A DNA stretch of 64,000 bases from Streptomyces halobius (GTDB lineage Bacteria > Actinomycetota > Actinomycetes > Streptomycetales > Streptomycetaceae): the NCBI RefSeq assembly GCF_023277745.1, contig NZ_CP086322.1, positions 3,720,001-3,784,000 on the forward strand. The letters are read 5' to 3'. Below the pieces are notes generated by a model, which was not told where the DNA came from, did no database searches, and was given only the letters and a program-made list of their open reading frames with translations. Position 1 is the first letter of the stretch, and each line of letters begins with the position of its first letter. The translations under genes were made by a program, and so were the position numbers. Positions 19,889 through 28,661 of this stretch are shown one piece after another.

Positions 19889-20133
19889 CCCGCGATCCAG
19901 GTCCGTCTGCTAACTACCCCGACTCTTGGTCGAGTTGTCTTGTAGGAACTCAGAGCAATGAGCTGCCCCGAGTCTTGTAGAGCCTAATCTCCGGTCGCCA
20001 CGGGCACCGGTCGTGATCCTGACGAGGGCTCCGGCCAGGGTCGGCAGGATCATCGCCCACAAGCCGTCGCCCACGGTCCACGGCCGGTTGCTCGCGGGCC
20101 TGAAAGCCGGGGACTTCCCGGCTGCCTCCTGAC
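19889..20133. other. Intergenic stretch upstream of the NB-ARC module with TCTTGTAG repeats
   Basis: About 245 bp less GC-rich than its neighbours near 19917-19985, where TCTTGTAG occurs at 19938-19945 and 19973-19980 (35 bp apart) and CCCCGA[CG]TCTTG occurs twice. Short open frames here do not look like genes. Probably the promoter region of the STAND module or the scar of an insertion. Confidence 0.5.
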
Positions 20134-20691
20134 TCACATGCCGCTGGTGTCCACGTCCACGCCGAACGGCTCGGGGATCCGGATGGTCGCCCCATACGGG
20201 TGGGGACCATCAGCCCGGGTGTAGCCGAGGTGGCCCGGCTCCGAGAACAGCGTCACAGACCTCTCCTGACGGTCCACCAGGAGATAAAGGGGCGCTCCGT
20301 ATTCGGCGTACCGCTTCCGCTTCACCACACGGTTGGTGTCGGCGTTCGACTCCGAGGTGACCTCGACGACGAGCAGCGTGTCCGCGGGCAGGAGCGCTCC
20401 GGCGCCCTTCGCGGCCGCGGCCGGCACCACGGCGAGGTCGGGGATGTACCAGTTCGGCGATCCGGGGAGATCGAGGTTCCCGGAGCCGATGACGCAGCCG
20501 AGTTCGCGGGCGCGGGCGCGGATCTGCTCGCGGAGGGTGTCGCTGGCGGCTTCGTGGTCCCAACTGGGCGGGACGGTTTCGATGACTCCCTCGATGATCT
20601 CTGCCCGGTCGTCCTTGATGTGCTGGATGGCGTATTTCAAGGCGCGTTCAGGGTCGATGTCGTTGCTGTAGTCGGCAGGTGCTTCGCTCAC
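20134..20691 (-). CDS. Uma2-family (DUF820) putative PD-(D/E)XK protein
   Basis: A 185-residue protein of the Uma2 family, a restriction-endonuclease-like fold abundant in Streptomyces and cyanobacteria with no settled function. Core motifs are the PDLAVVP strand, LLVVEVTSES (the predicted E-containing metal site), a KRKRYAEYGAPLYLLVD segment and the ERSVTLFSEP strand. The GTG at 20691 has AAGGACGG upstream; an ATG at 20733 would add 14 residues. It lies at the edge of the accessory island, divergent from fumC. Confidence 0.85.
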   Translation of the reverse strand: MSEAPADYSNDIDPERALKYAIQHIKDDRAEIIEGVIETVPPSWDHEAASDTLREQIRARARELGCVIGSGNLDLPGSPNWYIPDLAVVPAAAAKGAGALLPADTLLVVEVTSESNADTNRVVKRKRYAEYGAPLYLLVDRQERSVTLFSEPGHLGYTRADGPHPYGATIRIPEPFGVDVDTSGM

Positions 20692-20852
20692 CGGGACCGT
20701 CCTTGGAACTGGCGCGGTATGTCCGCTCAACATAGCGCCCCGCCCCTGGGGCCCGGCTCCGAGGAGCCGGGCCCTCGTCCGTACGTGTGCCGATCGGTGA
20801 GCCGATGCCCGTATCCGGGAACAGAATCGCGGCCTCGGGTACTGAAACAGGT

Positions 20853-22280
20853 ATGAGCAACGACAACGACTTCGGCGCCCCCGGCGCCGGCGACACCCCC
20901 GCCTTCCGCATCGAGCACGACTCCATGGGCGAGGTCCGCGTCCCCGCGCACGCGAAGTGGCGGGCGCAGACGCAGCGGGCGGTGGAGAATTTCCCGGTTT
21001 CCGGGCAGCGGCTGGAGCGGGCGCATATTGAGGCGCTGGCGCGGATCAAGGCCGCGGCGGCGAAGGTCAATGCCGAGCTGGGGGTGGTCGACAAGGATGT
21101 GGCGGGGGCGATCCAGGAGGCGGCCGGTGAGGTGGCCGCGGGGCGGTGGGATGATCACTTCCCGGTCGATGTGTTTCAGACGGGGTCCGGGACGTCATCG
21201 AATATGAATACGAATGAGGTCATCGCGACGCTGGCCAGTGAGCGGCTGGGGCGGGACGTCCACCCTAATGACCATGTCAATGCCAGTCAGTCGTCCAACG
21301 ATGTCTTTCCGTCGTCCATTCATATTGCGGCTACGGCGGCCGTCGTTCGAGATCTGATTCCGGCGCTTGAGCATCTCGCTGCCTCGCTGGAGCGTAAGGC
21401 GGCGGAATTCTCCGACGTGGTGAAGTCGGGGCGGACGCATTTGATGGATGCGACGCCGGTGACGCTGGGGCAGGAATTCGGGGGGTATGCGGCGCAGGTC
21501 CGGTACGGCGTGGAGCGGTTGTGGAGCTCGTTGCCGCGGCTGGCGGAGCTGCCGTTGGGCGGGACGGCGGTGGGGACGGGAATCAATACCCCGGCTGGAT
21601 TCTCGGCGGCGGTTATCGCGGAAGTGGCGCGGGCTACGAGGCTGCCGCTGACCGAGGCGCGCGATCATTTCGAGGCGCAGGGTGCGCGGGACGGGCTGGT
21701 GGAGATCAGTGGGCAGTTGCGCACCATCGGCGTGGGACTGACGAAGATTTCCAATGATCTGCGGTGGATGGCTTCGGGACCGCGGACGGGGCTCGCGGAG
21801 ATCGCGCTCCCCGATCTTCAGCCCGGTTCGTCGATCATGCCGGGGAAGGTGAATCCGGTGATTCCGGAGGCCGTGCTGATGGTCGCGGCGCAGGTCACCG
21901 GGAATGACGCGACGGTCGCGGCAGCGGGTGCGTCGGGGAATTTCGAGCTGAATGTGATGCTGCCGGTGATCGCCAGGAATGTGCTGGAGTCGATGCGGCT
22001 GCTGGCGAATGCGTCGCGGCTGCTGGCGGACCGGACGGTGGACGGGATCAGCGCAAATGCGGAGCGGGCGCGGGAGTACGCGGAGTCGTCGCCGTCCGTG
22101 GTGACTCCGCTGAACAAGTACCTCGGGTACGAGGAGGCGGCGAAGGTCGCCAAAAAGTCGCTGGCGGAGCGGAAGACCATTCGGCAAGTGGTGATCGAGG
22201 GGGGTTATGTCGAGCGTGGGCTGGTGACGGAGGAGCAGCTCGACCAGGCGCTGGATGTGTTGCGGATGACGCGTCCGTAA
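20853..22280 (+). CDS. fumC: Class II fumarate hydratase FumC
   Basis: Oxygen-stable, iron-independent fumarase of the TCA cycle, in the aspartase/fumarase superfamily. The ATG at 20853 gives 475 residues, full length. Motifs: [38 protein letters not shown] and the family signature [11 protein letters not shown] with its catalytic Ser. A longer frame from 20787 adds 22 residues without homology. DUF402 follows after 55 bp, as in the S. coelicolor order that I recall. Confidence 0.96.
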   Translation: MSNDNDFGAPGAGDTPAFRIEHDSMGEVRVPAHAKWRAQTQRAVENFPVSGQRLERAHIEALARIKAAAAKVNAELGVVDKDVAGAIQEAAGEVAAGRWDDHFPVDVFQTGSGTSSNMNTNEVIATLASERLGRDVHPNDHVNASQSSNDVFPSSIHIAATAAVVRDLIPALEHLAASLERKAAEFSDVVKSGRTHLMDATPVTLGQEFGGYAAQVRYGVERLWSSLPRLAELPLGGTAVGTGINTPAGFSAAVIAEVARATRLPLTEARDHFEAQGARDGLVEISGQLRTIGVGLTKISNDLRWMASGPRTGLAEIALPDLQPGSSIMPGKVNPVIPEAVLMVAAQVTGNDATVAAAGASGNFELNVMLPVIARNVLESMRLLANASRLLADRTVDGISANAERAREYAESSPSVVTPLNKYLGYEEAAKVAKKSLAERKTIRQVVIEGGYVERGLVTEEQLDQALDVLRMTRP

Positions 22281-22335
22281 CGCCGGTGCGGCTCAGGTCA
22301 CGGCGGGCGTAACGCCGCGCACCTAAGATCTGCGC

Positions 22336-23064
22336 ATGACAGCGGACATGGTGGATACGACGGCGGAAGGCGAGACGGCGAGCGGCACTCGTGCGGCGGG
22401 CAGCGGCACGGAGTGCGTGCGATGGGCGCCGGGGGATCAGATTCTCTGGCGTTATCGGGACAATGCCGAGGCCGGTCGTATCCATATCTGCCGTCCGATG
22501 ACCGTTGTCCAGGACACCGACGAGCTGCTCGCGGTGTGGATGGCGCCGGGCACCCCGTGCGTACGGCCGGTGCTCGCCGACGGGACGCCGGTGCACCGTG
22601 AGCCGCTGGCCACCCGCTATACCAAGCCACGGCGTTCGGCCCGTGACCACTGGTTCGGCGCGGGGGTGCTGAAGCTGGCCCGGCCGGACGATCCGTGGTC
22701 GGTGTGGCTGTTCTGGGAGCGGGGCTGGCAGTTCAAGAACTGGTACGTCAATTTGGAGGAGCCGCGACGCCGTTGGGCGGGCGGAATCGACTCCCAGGAC
22801 CATTTTCTCGACATCTGTGTCTATCCGGACCGGCACTGGGAGTGGCGGGACGAGGACGAGTTCGCGCAGGCCCAGCGGGACGGGCTGATGACGTCCGCGC
22901 AGGCCGCCGAGGTGCGGTCGGCGGGCCGGGCCGCGGTGGCGCACATCGGGGCGTGGGGCAGGCCGTTCGCGGACGGCTGGGAGAACTGGCGGCCGGATCC
23001 GGGATGGCCGGTGCCCCGGCTTCCGGAGGACTGGAACCGCGCACCGGGGCATTTGCGGTCGTGA
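22336..23064 (+). CDS. DUF402 domain protein (FomD-like barrel)
   Basis: A 242-residue protein with a DUF402 beta-barrel core (about residues 95-215): WSVWLFWERGWQFKNWYVNLEEP and DHFLDICVYPDRHWEWRDEDEF, which contains the acidic and aromatic residues of the FomD/Ntdp-type nucleotide phosphatase site. It may hydrolyse nucleotide phosphate bonds, but only the fold family is supported. The ATG at 22336 lies 55 bp after fumC, probably in the same transcript. Confidence 0.86.
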   Translation: MTADMVDTTAEGETASGTRAAGSGTECVRWAPGDQILWRYRDNAEAGRIHICRPMTVVQDTDELLAVWMAPGTPCVRPVLADGTPVHREPLATRYTKPRRSARDHWFGAGVLKLARPDDPWSVWLFWERGWQFKNWYVNLEEPRRRWAGGIDSQDHFLDICVYPDRHWEWRDEDEFAQAQRDGLMTSAQAAEVRSAGRAAVAHIGAWGRPFADGWENWRPDPGWPVPRLPEDWNRAPGHLRS

Positions 23065-23305
23065 GCGAGTGAAGTAAAGACAAGCGGAGGGAGTGAAGAG
23101 GGCGAATGTGGAAAGGTGCGCCTATGGGCAACGGCTGCGTAAGGCCGTTTCTCATGGTCTGACGGAGGACCTTCCGCAAGTCACCACCGATCCCCCTTGC
23201 TGTCCACCCCGGCTTCAAACGTAGGATCGTCCTCCGCAAGACTGCACAGGCGCAACTCCAGAACGGGAAACCGAACTTGACCGCGGTCGCAGGAGGGGCA
23301 AGGTC

Positions 23306-23989
23306 GTGAGCGCTGCCAGCTACGACAGTTATGAGGGCCTGAACCGGTTAGCTCTTGACCGGGCCGGCCAGGCCGAGGCGTTCGACGCGATCGGCGACCG
23401 CTACGACGAGGCTTTCCCGCACAAGGAAGGCCAGCTCGCGACGGGCTCCTGGCTTGCCGAATCGCTGCCGGCCGGTTCGCGTGTGCTGGACCTCGGCTGC
23501 GGTACCGGACTGCCGACCTCCCGTCAGCTCTCCGATGCCGGGCATCGTGTGGTGGGGGTGGATTTCTCCCCCACGATGATCAAACTGGCCCAGGACAACG
23601 CCCCGGCCGCCGAATTCCACCGGCTGGACATCGCCGATCTGCGGAACGGACGGCTCGGCGGCACCGGCTCGTTCGACGGAATTGCCGCTTTTTTCTCGCT
23701 GTTGATGCTGCCACGTGCGGAAATCCCTTACGCACTGGGCATGCTGCATGATCTGCTACGACCTGACGGGCTGCTCGCCCTGTCGATGGTCGAGGCGGAT
23801 GTTGACGACTTCACCATTCCGTTCCTGGGAAACTCGATCCGGGTATCGGGTTACCTGCGGGACGACCTGCGCCGGATCGTGCACGACGCGGGATTCGACG
23901 TCACCGGGGAGGACTCGTACGCGTATGCCCCGGCGAGTACCGACGTACCACCCGAGATCCAGCTCTTTCTGCACCTGCGACGCGCCTGA
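23306..23989 (+). CDS. Class I SAM-dependent methyltransferase
   Basis: A 227-residue methyltransferase with motif I VLDLGCGTGLPTS (about residues 59-71), the acidic VVGVDFSPTMI (motif II) and the FDGIAAFFSLLMLP motif. The GTG at 23306 has AGGAGG about 9 bases upstream. The substrate cannot be assigned. It is isolated, with about 240 bp of apparently non-coding DNA upstream and the SpoIIE-type gene 87 bp downstream. Confidence 0.9.
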   Translation: MSAASYDSYEGLNRLALDRAGQAEAFDAIGDRYDEAFPHKEGQLATGSWLAESLPAGSRVLDLGCGTGLPTSRQLSDAGHRVVGVDFSPTMIKLAQDNAPAAEFHRLDIADLRNGRLGGTGSFDGIAAFFSLLMLPRAEIPYALGMLHDLLRPDGLLALSMVEADVDDFTIPFLGNSIRVSGYLRDDLRRIVHDAGFDVTGEDSYAYAPASTDVPPEIQLFLHLRRA

Positions 23990-24076
23990 GACGCAGCGTC
24001 AGGCGCGTCCGCACCAGCGGCGCGCCTGGAACGCGGTGCGGCGGGCGCACAGCCCCGGACGGATGGAATCCCACGC

Positions 24077-26875
24077 GTGACGGAGCATCCCACCTCCCAC
24101 GAATCGCGGCAGTCGGCCCCGACCGCCGCGCCCTCGGCGTCCCCTGCGCGGGGTCCGGCCAGGGCGGCGCCGCTGGGCGCGCTCCCGGACCCGCGCGCTG
24201 CCCTGCACCGGCCCCCGGCGCCCGGTTTCGCGCCGGTGCCCGGGGCCGGTTTCACTGTGCGCGGGGGTGACGACCCCGGCGTCGGCGGTGATGCCGCATA
24301 CCCGGGCGCCGGGCCGACCGGCGGCTTCCATGGCGAGGCGGATGCCGGCGCGGGCGCCGGCCGGTGCGGCGGCGCGGGCGCCGGTCCGTACGCCGGGGGT
24401 GCCGGGGCGCCGGGGTTCGCCTCCTCCGAGGACGCCGGCAATCCCCCGCTCTCGGCTCCTTCCCAGGTCTCGGCTTCTCCCCCACTCTCGGCTTCGCTCG
24501 ACCGGGGGGACCCCCATGACCGGGGGGACCCCCATGACCGGAAAGACCCTGGCGAAGCACGGCCGGTGTTCGGCGCAGCCGGGAGGGACCCCCATCGTCC
24601 GGGGGAGATCCCCATCACCTCCGCGGGCCCGGTGGGCGGGCGGGGCGAGGACGAGCCGGTGGCCGATCACGGCGCGGCGGAGCCGGCCCCCGGGGCCACG
24701 AACCGCGACAGGGGCCGGGGCCGGGAGCACGGCGGTGCCGCGGCGGTTTCCGGGGCCGTTCAGGCGGCTGCCGACGGGCCGCAGGGCGGCGGCGCCGGAC
24801 GCCCGGAGCCCGATCAGCACGGCGGGCGGTACGCGGCACGGGCCGCGCTCGGCAGCGCGGAAGCGCCCGAGCCGGGCGACGGGCCGTATTCCGGGGACAA
24901 CGCCCGTCCCGGCGACACCGCCCGCCCCGGCGGCGCGGCACGTCCGGACGGGGCTGCCCGCCCCGGGGAGGGCGTCGGCCGGCCGCGCGAGGGCGGGCAG
25001 CCGGCGCCGTCGGGCGGCCGTGGCGGCGAGGCGGGCCGGTCCGACGGGGCACCGGTGCCCCCGCAGGCACCACCGCCGTCGGTGCCCTCGCCGCCCGCCC
25101 GTTCCGCGCATCCCGCGCAGCCCGGTGACGGCGCCGAGATGGCGGCGGCCCGGCAGGCGAGCGGCGACCGGCTGCGGTTCATCGGGGCGGCGACCCGGCG
25201 GATCGCCCGCGGCATAGACCTCGACGAGATCGTGCTCGGCCTGTGCCGGGCGACGGTGCCGACCTTCGCCGACGCCATCCTGGTCTATCTGCGCGATCCG
25301 CTGCCGGTGGGCGACGAGCGCCCGACCGGTCCCGTGGTGCTGCGGCTGCGCCGTACCGACCGGATCCCGGAGGAGCCGGACACCAACGGGACCCGGCTGC
25401 CGGTGCTGCCCGCGCAGCCGGACCTCGGGCCCGCGATGGGCGGCAGCGCGTCCGAGCTGGCCGAGGTGCGGCCCGGCGGTCCGCTGGCGGAGGTGCTGCG
25501 GGGCGTGCGGCCGCTGTTCGGCGAGGCGCAGGCGGCGCGGACCGCGCTGCCCGAGCTGCTGGGTCCGGACACCCGGCTGCCCGGCGGCCACCGGGTGATC
25601 CTGGCGCCGCTGCGCGGCCGGCGGCGGGTGATCGGGGCGGCGGTGTTCCTGCGCCGCCCGGACCGTCCCGCGTTCGAGCCGGAGGACCTGCTGGTCGCGG
25701 CGCAGCTGGCGACGCACACCGCGCTGGGTGTGGACAAGGCGGTGCTCTACGGCCGGGAGGCGTATATCGCCGACGCGCTGCAGCGCACGATGCTGCCGGA
25801 CTCGCTGCCGCAGCCCACCGGGGTGCGGCTGGCCAGCCGCTATCTGCCGGCCGCGGAGACGGCCCGGGTCGGCGGCGACTGGTATGACGCGATCCCGCTG
25901 CCGGGCAGCCGGGTAGCGCTGGTCGTCGGCGATGTCATGGGCCACTCGATGACGTCCGCCGCGATCATGGGGCAGCTGCGGACGACCGCGCAGACGCTGG
26001 CGGGGCTGGACCTGCCGCCGCAGGAGGTGCTGCACCATCTCGACGAGCAGGCGCAGCGGCTGGGCACGGACCGGATGGCGACCTGTCTGTACGCGGTGTA
26101 CGACCCGGTGGCGCACCGGATCACCATCGCCAACGCGGGGCATCCGCCGCCGGTGATGCTGCACCGAGGCGGGCGCGCGGAGGTGCTGCGGGTGCCGTCG
26201 GGCGCGCCGATCGGTGTCGGCGGGGTGGATTTCGAGGCGGTGGAGCTGGACGCCCCGGCGGGCGCGACGCTGGTGCTCTACACCGACGGCCTGGTGGAGT
26301 CGCGGATCCGGGACGTATGGACCGGTATCGAGCAGCTGCGGGAGCGGCTGACGGAGACGGCCCGGCTGACGGGTCCCAATCCGCCGCCGCTGGAGCCGCT
26401 GTGCGACGAGGTGCTGGACATGCTGGGGCCCGGGGACCGCGATGACGACATCGCGCTGCTGGCGGCCCGGTTCGACGGGATAGCGCCGAGCGATGTCGCG
26501 TACTGGTACCTGGATCCGAAGGCGCAGACGGCGGGGCAGGCGCGCCGGCTGGCCCGCCGGGCGCTGGCGCGCTGGGGTCTGGACGAGCTGACCGACCAGG
26601 TGGAGCTGCTGGTCAGCGAGGTGGTGACCAACGCGGTGCGGTATGCGGAGCGGCCGGTGACGCTGCGGCTGCTGCGGACGGACGTGCTGCGCTGCGAGGT
26701 CGGTGACGATGCGCCGCAGCTGCCGCGGCTGCGGCAGGCCCGGCCGTCGGACGAGGGCGGGCGGGGCCTGTACCTGGTCAACCGGATGGCGCGGCGCTGG
26801 GGTGCGACCCGGCTGAGCATGGGCAAGGTCGTCTGGTTCGAGCTGTCGATGCCGTCCGGGGCGCCCCACGGCTGA
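24077..26875 (+). CDS. GAF - SpoIIE phosphatase - HATPase signalling protein
   Basis: A 932-residue cytoplasmic regulator. The first ~360 residues are disordered Gly/Pro/Ala/Arg-rich sequence. A GAF-like domain (about 363-560, RFIGAATRRIARGIDLDEIV...) follows, then a PP2C/SpoIIE Ser/Thr phosphatase (about 575-800; RVGGDWYDAIPL, ALVVGDVMGHS, LYTDGLVESR, RDDDIALLAAR metal-site motifs) and a C-terminal GHKL ATPase (about 825-930; LLVSEVVTNAVRYAE). Such fusions usually control sigma factors through anti-sigma/anti-anti-sigma partners; none is encoded adjacent. The start is GTG 24077, with earlier starts not excluded. The disordered region contains an in-frame dispersed repeat (24478-24620). A terminator follows at 26925. 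Confidence 0.92.
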   Translation: MTEHPTSHESRQSAPTAAPSASPARGPARAAPLGALPDPRAALHRPPAPGFAPVPGAGFTVRGGDDPGVGGDAAYPGAGPTGGFHGEADAGAGAGRCGGAGAGPYAGGAGAPGFASSEDAGNPPLSAPSQVSASPPLSASLDRGDPHDRGDPHDRKDPGEARPVFGAAGRDPHRPGEIPITSAGPVGGRGEDEPVADHGAAEPAPGATNRDRGRGREHGGAAAVSGAVQAAADGPQGGGAGRPEPDQHGGRYAARAALGSAEAPEPGDGPYSGDNARPGDTARPGGAARPDGAARPGEGVGRPREGGQPAPSGGRGGEAGRSDGAPVPPQAPPPSVPSPPARSAHPAQPGDGAEMAAARQASGDRLRFIGAATRRIARGIDLDEIVLGLCRATVPTFADAILVYLRDPLPVGDERPTGPVVLRLRRTDRIPEEPDTNGTRLPVLPAQPDLGPAMGGSASELAEVRPGGPLAEVLRGVRPLFGEAQAARTALPELLGPDTRLPGGHRVILAPLRGRRRVIGAAVFLRRPDRPAFEPEDLLVAAQLATHTALGVDKAVLYGREAYIADALQRTMLPDSLPQPTGVRLASRYLPAAETARVGGDWYDAIPLPGSRVALVVGDVMGHSMTSAAIMGQLRTTAQTLAGLDLPPQEVLHHLDEQAQRLGTDRMATCLYAVYDPVAHRITIANAGHPPPVMLHRGGRAEVLRVPSGAPIGVGGVDFEAVELDAPAGATLVLYTDGLVESRIRDVWTGIEQLRERLTETARLTGPNPPPLEPLCDEVLDMLGPGDRDDDIALLAARFDGIAPSDVAYWYLDPKAQTAGQARRLARRALARWGLDELTDQVELLVSEVVTNAVRYAERPVTLRLLRTDVLRCEVGDDAPQLPRLRQARPSDEGGRGLYLVNRMARRWGATRLSMGKVVWFELSMPSGAPHG
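24478..24620. repeat. Dispersed repeat inside the SpoIIE-type gene
   Basis: A C/G-run-rich element (CCCCCACTCTCGGCTTCGCT, then CGACCGGGGGGACCCCCAT, with the GGGGGGACCCCCAT part repeated in tandem, then a GTCCGGGGGAGATCCCC end). It is closely matched on the other strand by 45518-45580. Here it encodes PPLSASLDRGDPH and DPHRPGEIP in the disordered region. Confidence 0.7.
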
Positions 26876-26924
26876 CCGGCGATGCGCGCCGTCCCGGATT
26901 CCGCCCCTCTCCCGTCCCACATAC

Positions 26925-26954
26925 TGGACCCCGTCTGAGACCGGACGGGGTCCA
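26925..26954 (+). terminator. Terminator after the SpoIIE-type gene
   Basis: An 11-bp perfect stem, TGGACCCCGTC (26925-26935) with GACGGGGTCCA (26944-26954), eight-base loop, 50 bp after the stop codon. Confidence 0.78.
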
Positions 26955-27081
26955 ACTCTTGCCGACATGCCGTCGGAGGAGTTGACTGCAAGATGCGGAT
27001 AAAACAGAAATACCTCACCATACGTGCCGCGCGTCTCCAGATATGCCCCGTACTCCAGTCTCCGAACGGGGGAGACCTCAC

Positions 27082-28542
27082 ATGACCAGCACCGCGCATG
27101 ACCCGCACACCACGAACAACGCCGGTGTCCCGGTGGAGAGCGACGAGCACTCGCTCACCGTCGGTCGCGACGGACCGATCCTGCTGCACGACCACTACCT
27201 GATCGAGAAGATGGCCCAGTTCAACCGCGAGCGGGTCCCCGAGCGGGTGGTCCATGCGAAGGGAGCCGGCGCGTACGGCACCTTCGAAGTCACCAACGAC
27301 GTCAGCCAGTTCACCAAGGCAGTCGTGTTCCAGCCGGGCAAGCAGACCCAGATGCTGGCGCGTTTCTCCACCGTGGCCGGTGAGCAGGGCAGCCCGGACA
27401 CCTGGCGCGACCCGCGTGGCTTCGCCCTCAAGTTCTACACGGACGTCGGCAACTACGACCTGGTCGGCAACAACACACCGATCTTCTTCGTCCGTGACAC
27501 GATCAAGTTCCAGGACTTCATCCGTTCCCAGAAGCGACGGCCGGACAACGGTCTGCGCGACAACGACATGCAGTGGGACTTCTGGACCCTCTCCCCGGAG
27601 TCCGCGCACATGGTCACCTGGCTGATGGGCGACCGCGGCATCCCCAAGACGTACCGCCACATGAACGGCTACGGGTCGCACACCTACATGTGGATCAACG
27701 GGGGCGGCGAACGGTTCTGGGTCAAGTTCCACTTCAAGACCGATCAGGGCATCGACTTCCTCACCCAGGAAGAGGCCGACCACCTCGCCGGGGCGGACCC
27801 CGATGTGCACCGGCGTGATCTGTACGACGCGATCGAGCGCGGCGACCACCCCTCGTGGACGCTGTACGTCCAGGTCATGCCGTTCGACGACGCGCCGGAC
27901 TACCGCTTCAACCCGTTCGACCTGACCAAGGTGTGGCCGCACGGCGACTACCCGCTGATCGAGGTCGGACGGATGACGCTCAACCACAATCCGGACAACT
28001 ACTTCATCCACATCGAGCAGGCCGCGTTCGAGCCCAGCAACCTGATCCCGGGCGTCAGCGTCTCGCCGGACAAGATGCTGCTCGGCCGGATCTTCTCCTA
28101 CCCGGACACCCACCGGTACCGCATCGGCCCCAACTACGCGCAGCTGCCGCCGAACCGGCCGCATGTGCCGGTGCACTCCTACGCCAAGGACGGCCCGATG
28201 CGGTTCGACCCGTCCCTGACGGCCGCCCCGTACGCCCCGAACTCCAAGGGCGGACCGGCCACCGACCCCGAGCGGTTCGACCCGGCCGCCGGCTGGGAGA
28301 GCGCGGGCGAGATGGTCCGCAACGCGTACACGCTGCACCGCGAGGACGATGACTGGGGGCAGCCGGGCACGATGGTGCGCGATGTCCTCGACGACGCGGC
28401 CCGCGACCGCCTCGTCAGCAATGTCACCGGCCATCTGCGGAACGGTGTCACCCAGCCGGTGCTGGAACGGGCGCTGCAGTACTGGCGCAACATCGACAAG
28501 AACCTGGGCGACCGGATCGCGGCCGGGGTGGGTGGCGGCTGA
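27082..28542 (+). CDS. katA: Monofunctional heme catalase
   Basis: Small-subunit heme catalase that disproportionates hydrogen peroxide. The ATG at 27082 follows GGGGGAGA and gives 486 residues. Distal His58 lies in [13 protein letters not shown], the catalytic-Asn region in [15 protein letters not shown], and the proximal heme Tyr340 in [13 protein letters not shown]. Family signatures [19 protein letters not shown] and the NADPH-region residues are intact. No Fur-type regulator (catR) is adjacent, unlike the catR-catA pair I recall from S. coelicolor. Followed by a strong terminator. Confidence 0.96.
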   Translation: MTSTAHDPHTTNNAGVPVESDEHSLTVGRDGPILLHDHYLIEKMAQFNRERVPERVVHAKGAGAYGTFEVTNDVSQFTKAVVFQPGKQTQMLARFSTVAGEQGSPDTWRDPRGFALKFYTDVGNYDLVGNNTPIFFVRDTIKFQDFIRSQKRRPDNGLRDNDMQWDFWTLSPESAHMVTWLMGDRGIPKTYRHMNGYGSHTYMWINGGGERFWVKFHFKTDQGIDFLTQEEADHLAGADPDVHRRDLYDAIERGDHPSWTLYVQVMPFDDAPDYRFNPFDLTKVWPHGDYPLIEVGRMTLNHNPDNYFIHIEQAAFEPSNLIPGVSVSPDKMLLGRIFSYPDTHRYRIGPNYAQLPPNRPHVPVHSYAKDGPMRFDPSLTAAPYAPNSKGGPATDPERFDPAAGWESAGEMVRNAYTLHREDDDWGQPGTMVRDVLDDAARDRLVSNVTGHLRNGVTQPVLERALQYWRNIDKNLGDRIAAGVGGG

Positions 28543-28597
28543 ACCGACCGCCATCATGAACCGCCGGCTGAACCCGCCACGATGAACCGCCGACGCG

Positions 28598-28627
28598 CCG
28601 CGGCCCCGCCTTGAGGCGGGGCCGCGG
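28598..28627. terminator. Strong terminator between catalase and PBP genes
   Basis: A 13-bp perfect stem, CCGCGGCCCCGCC (28598-28610) with GGCGGGGCCGCGG (28615-28627), TTGA loop, between convergent genes. Confidence 0.85.
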
Positions 28628-28661
28628 TGCGTTCACCGAGCAGGAGCCGGCTGAAGGGGCG

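Noticed and set aside
19910..20210. Short frames suggestive of a transposase remnant
   Set aside because: No DDE or HTH motif, no inverted ends, too short; kept only as an odd sequence.
23999..26968. A 989-codon minus-strand frame antisense to the SpoIIE-type gene
   Set aside because: Arg/His/Pro-rich shadow of a GC-rich gene with clear GAF, PP2C and ATPase motifs on the plus strand.
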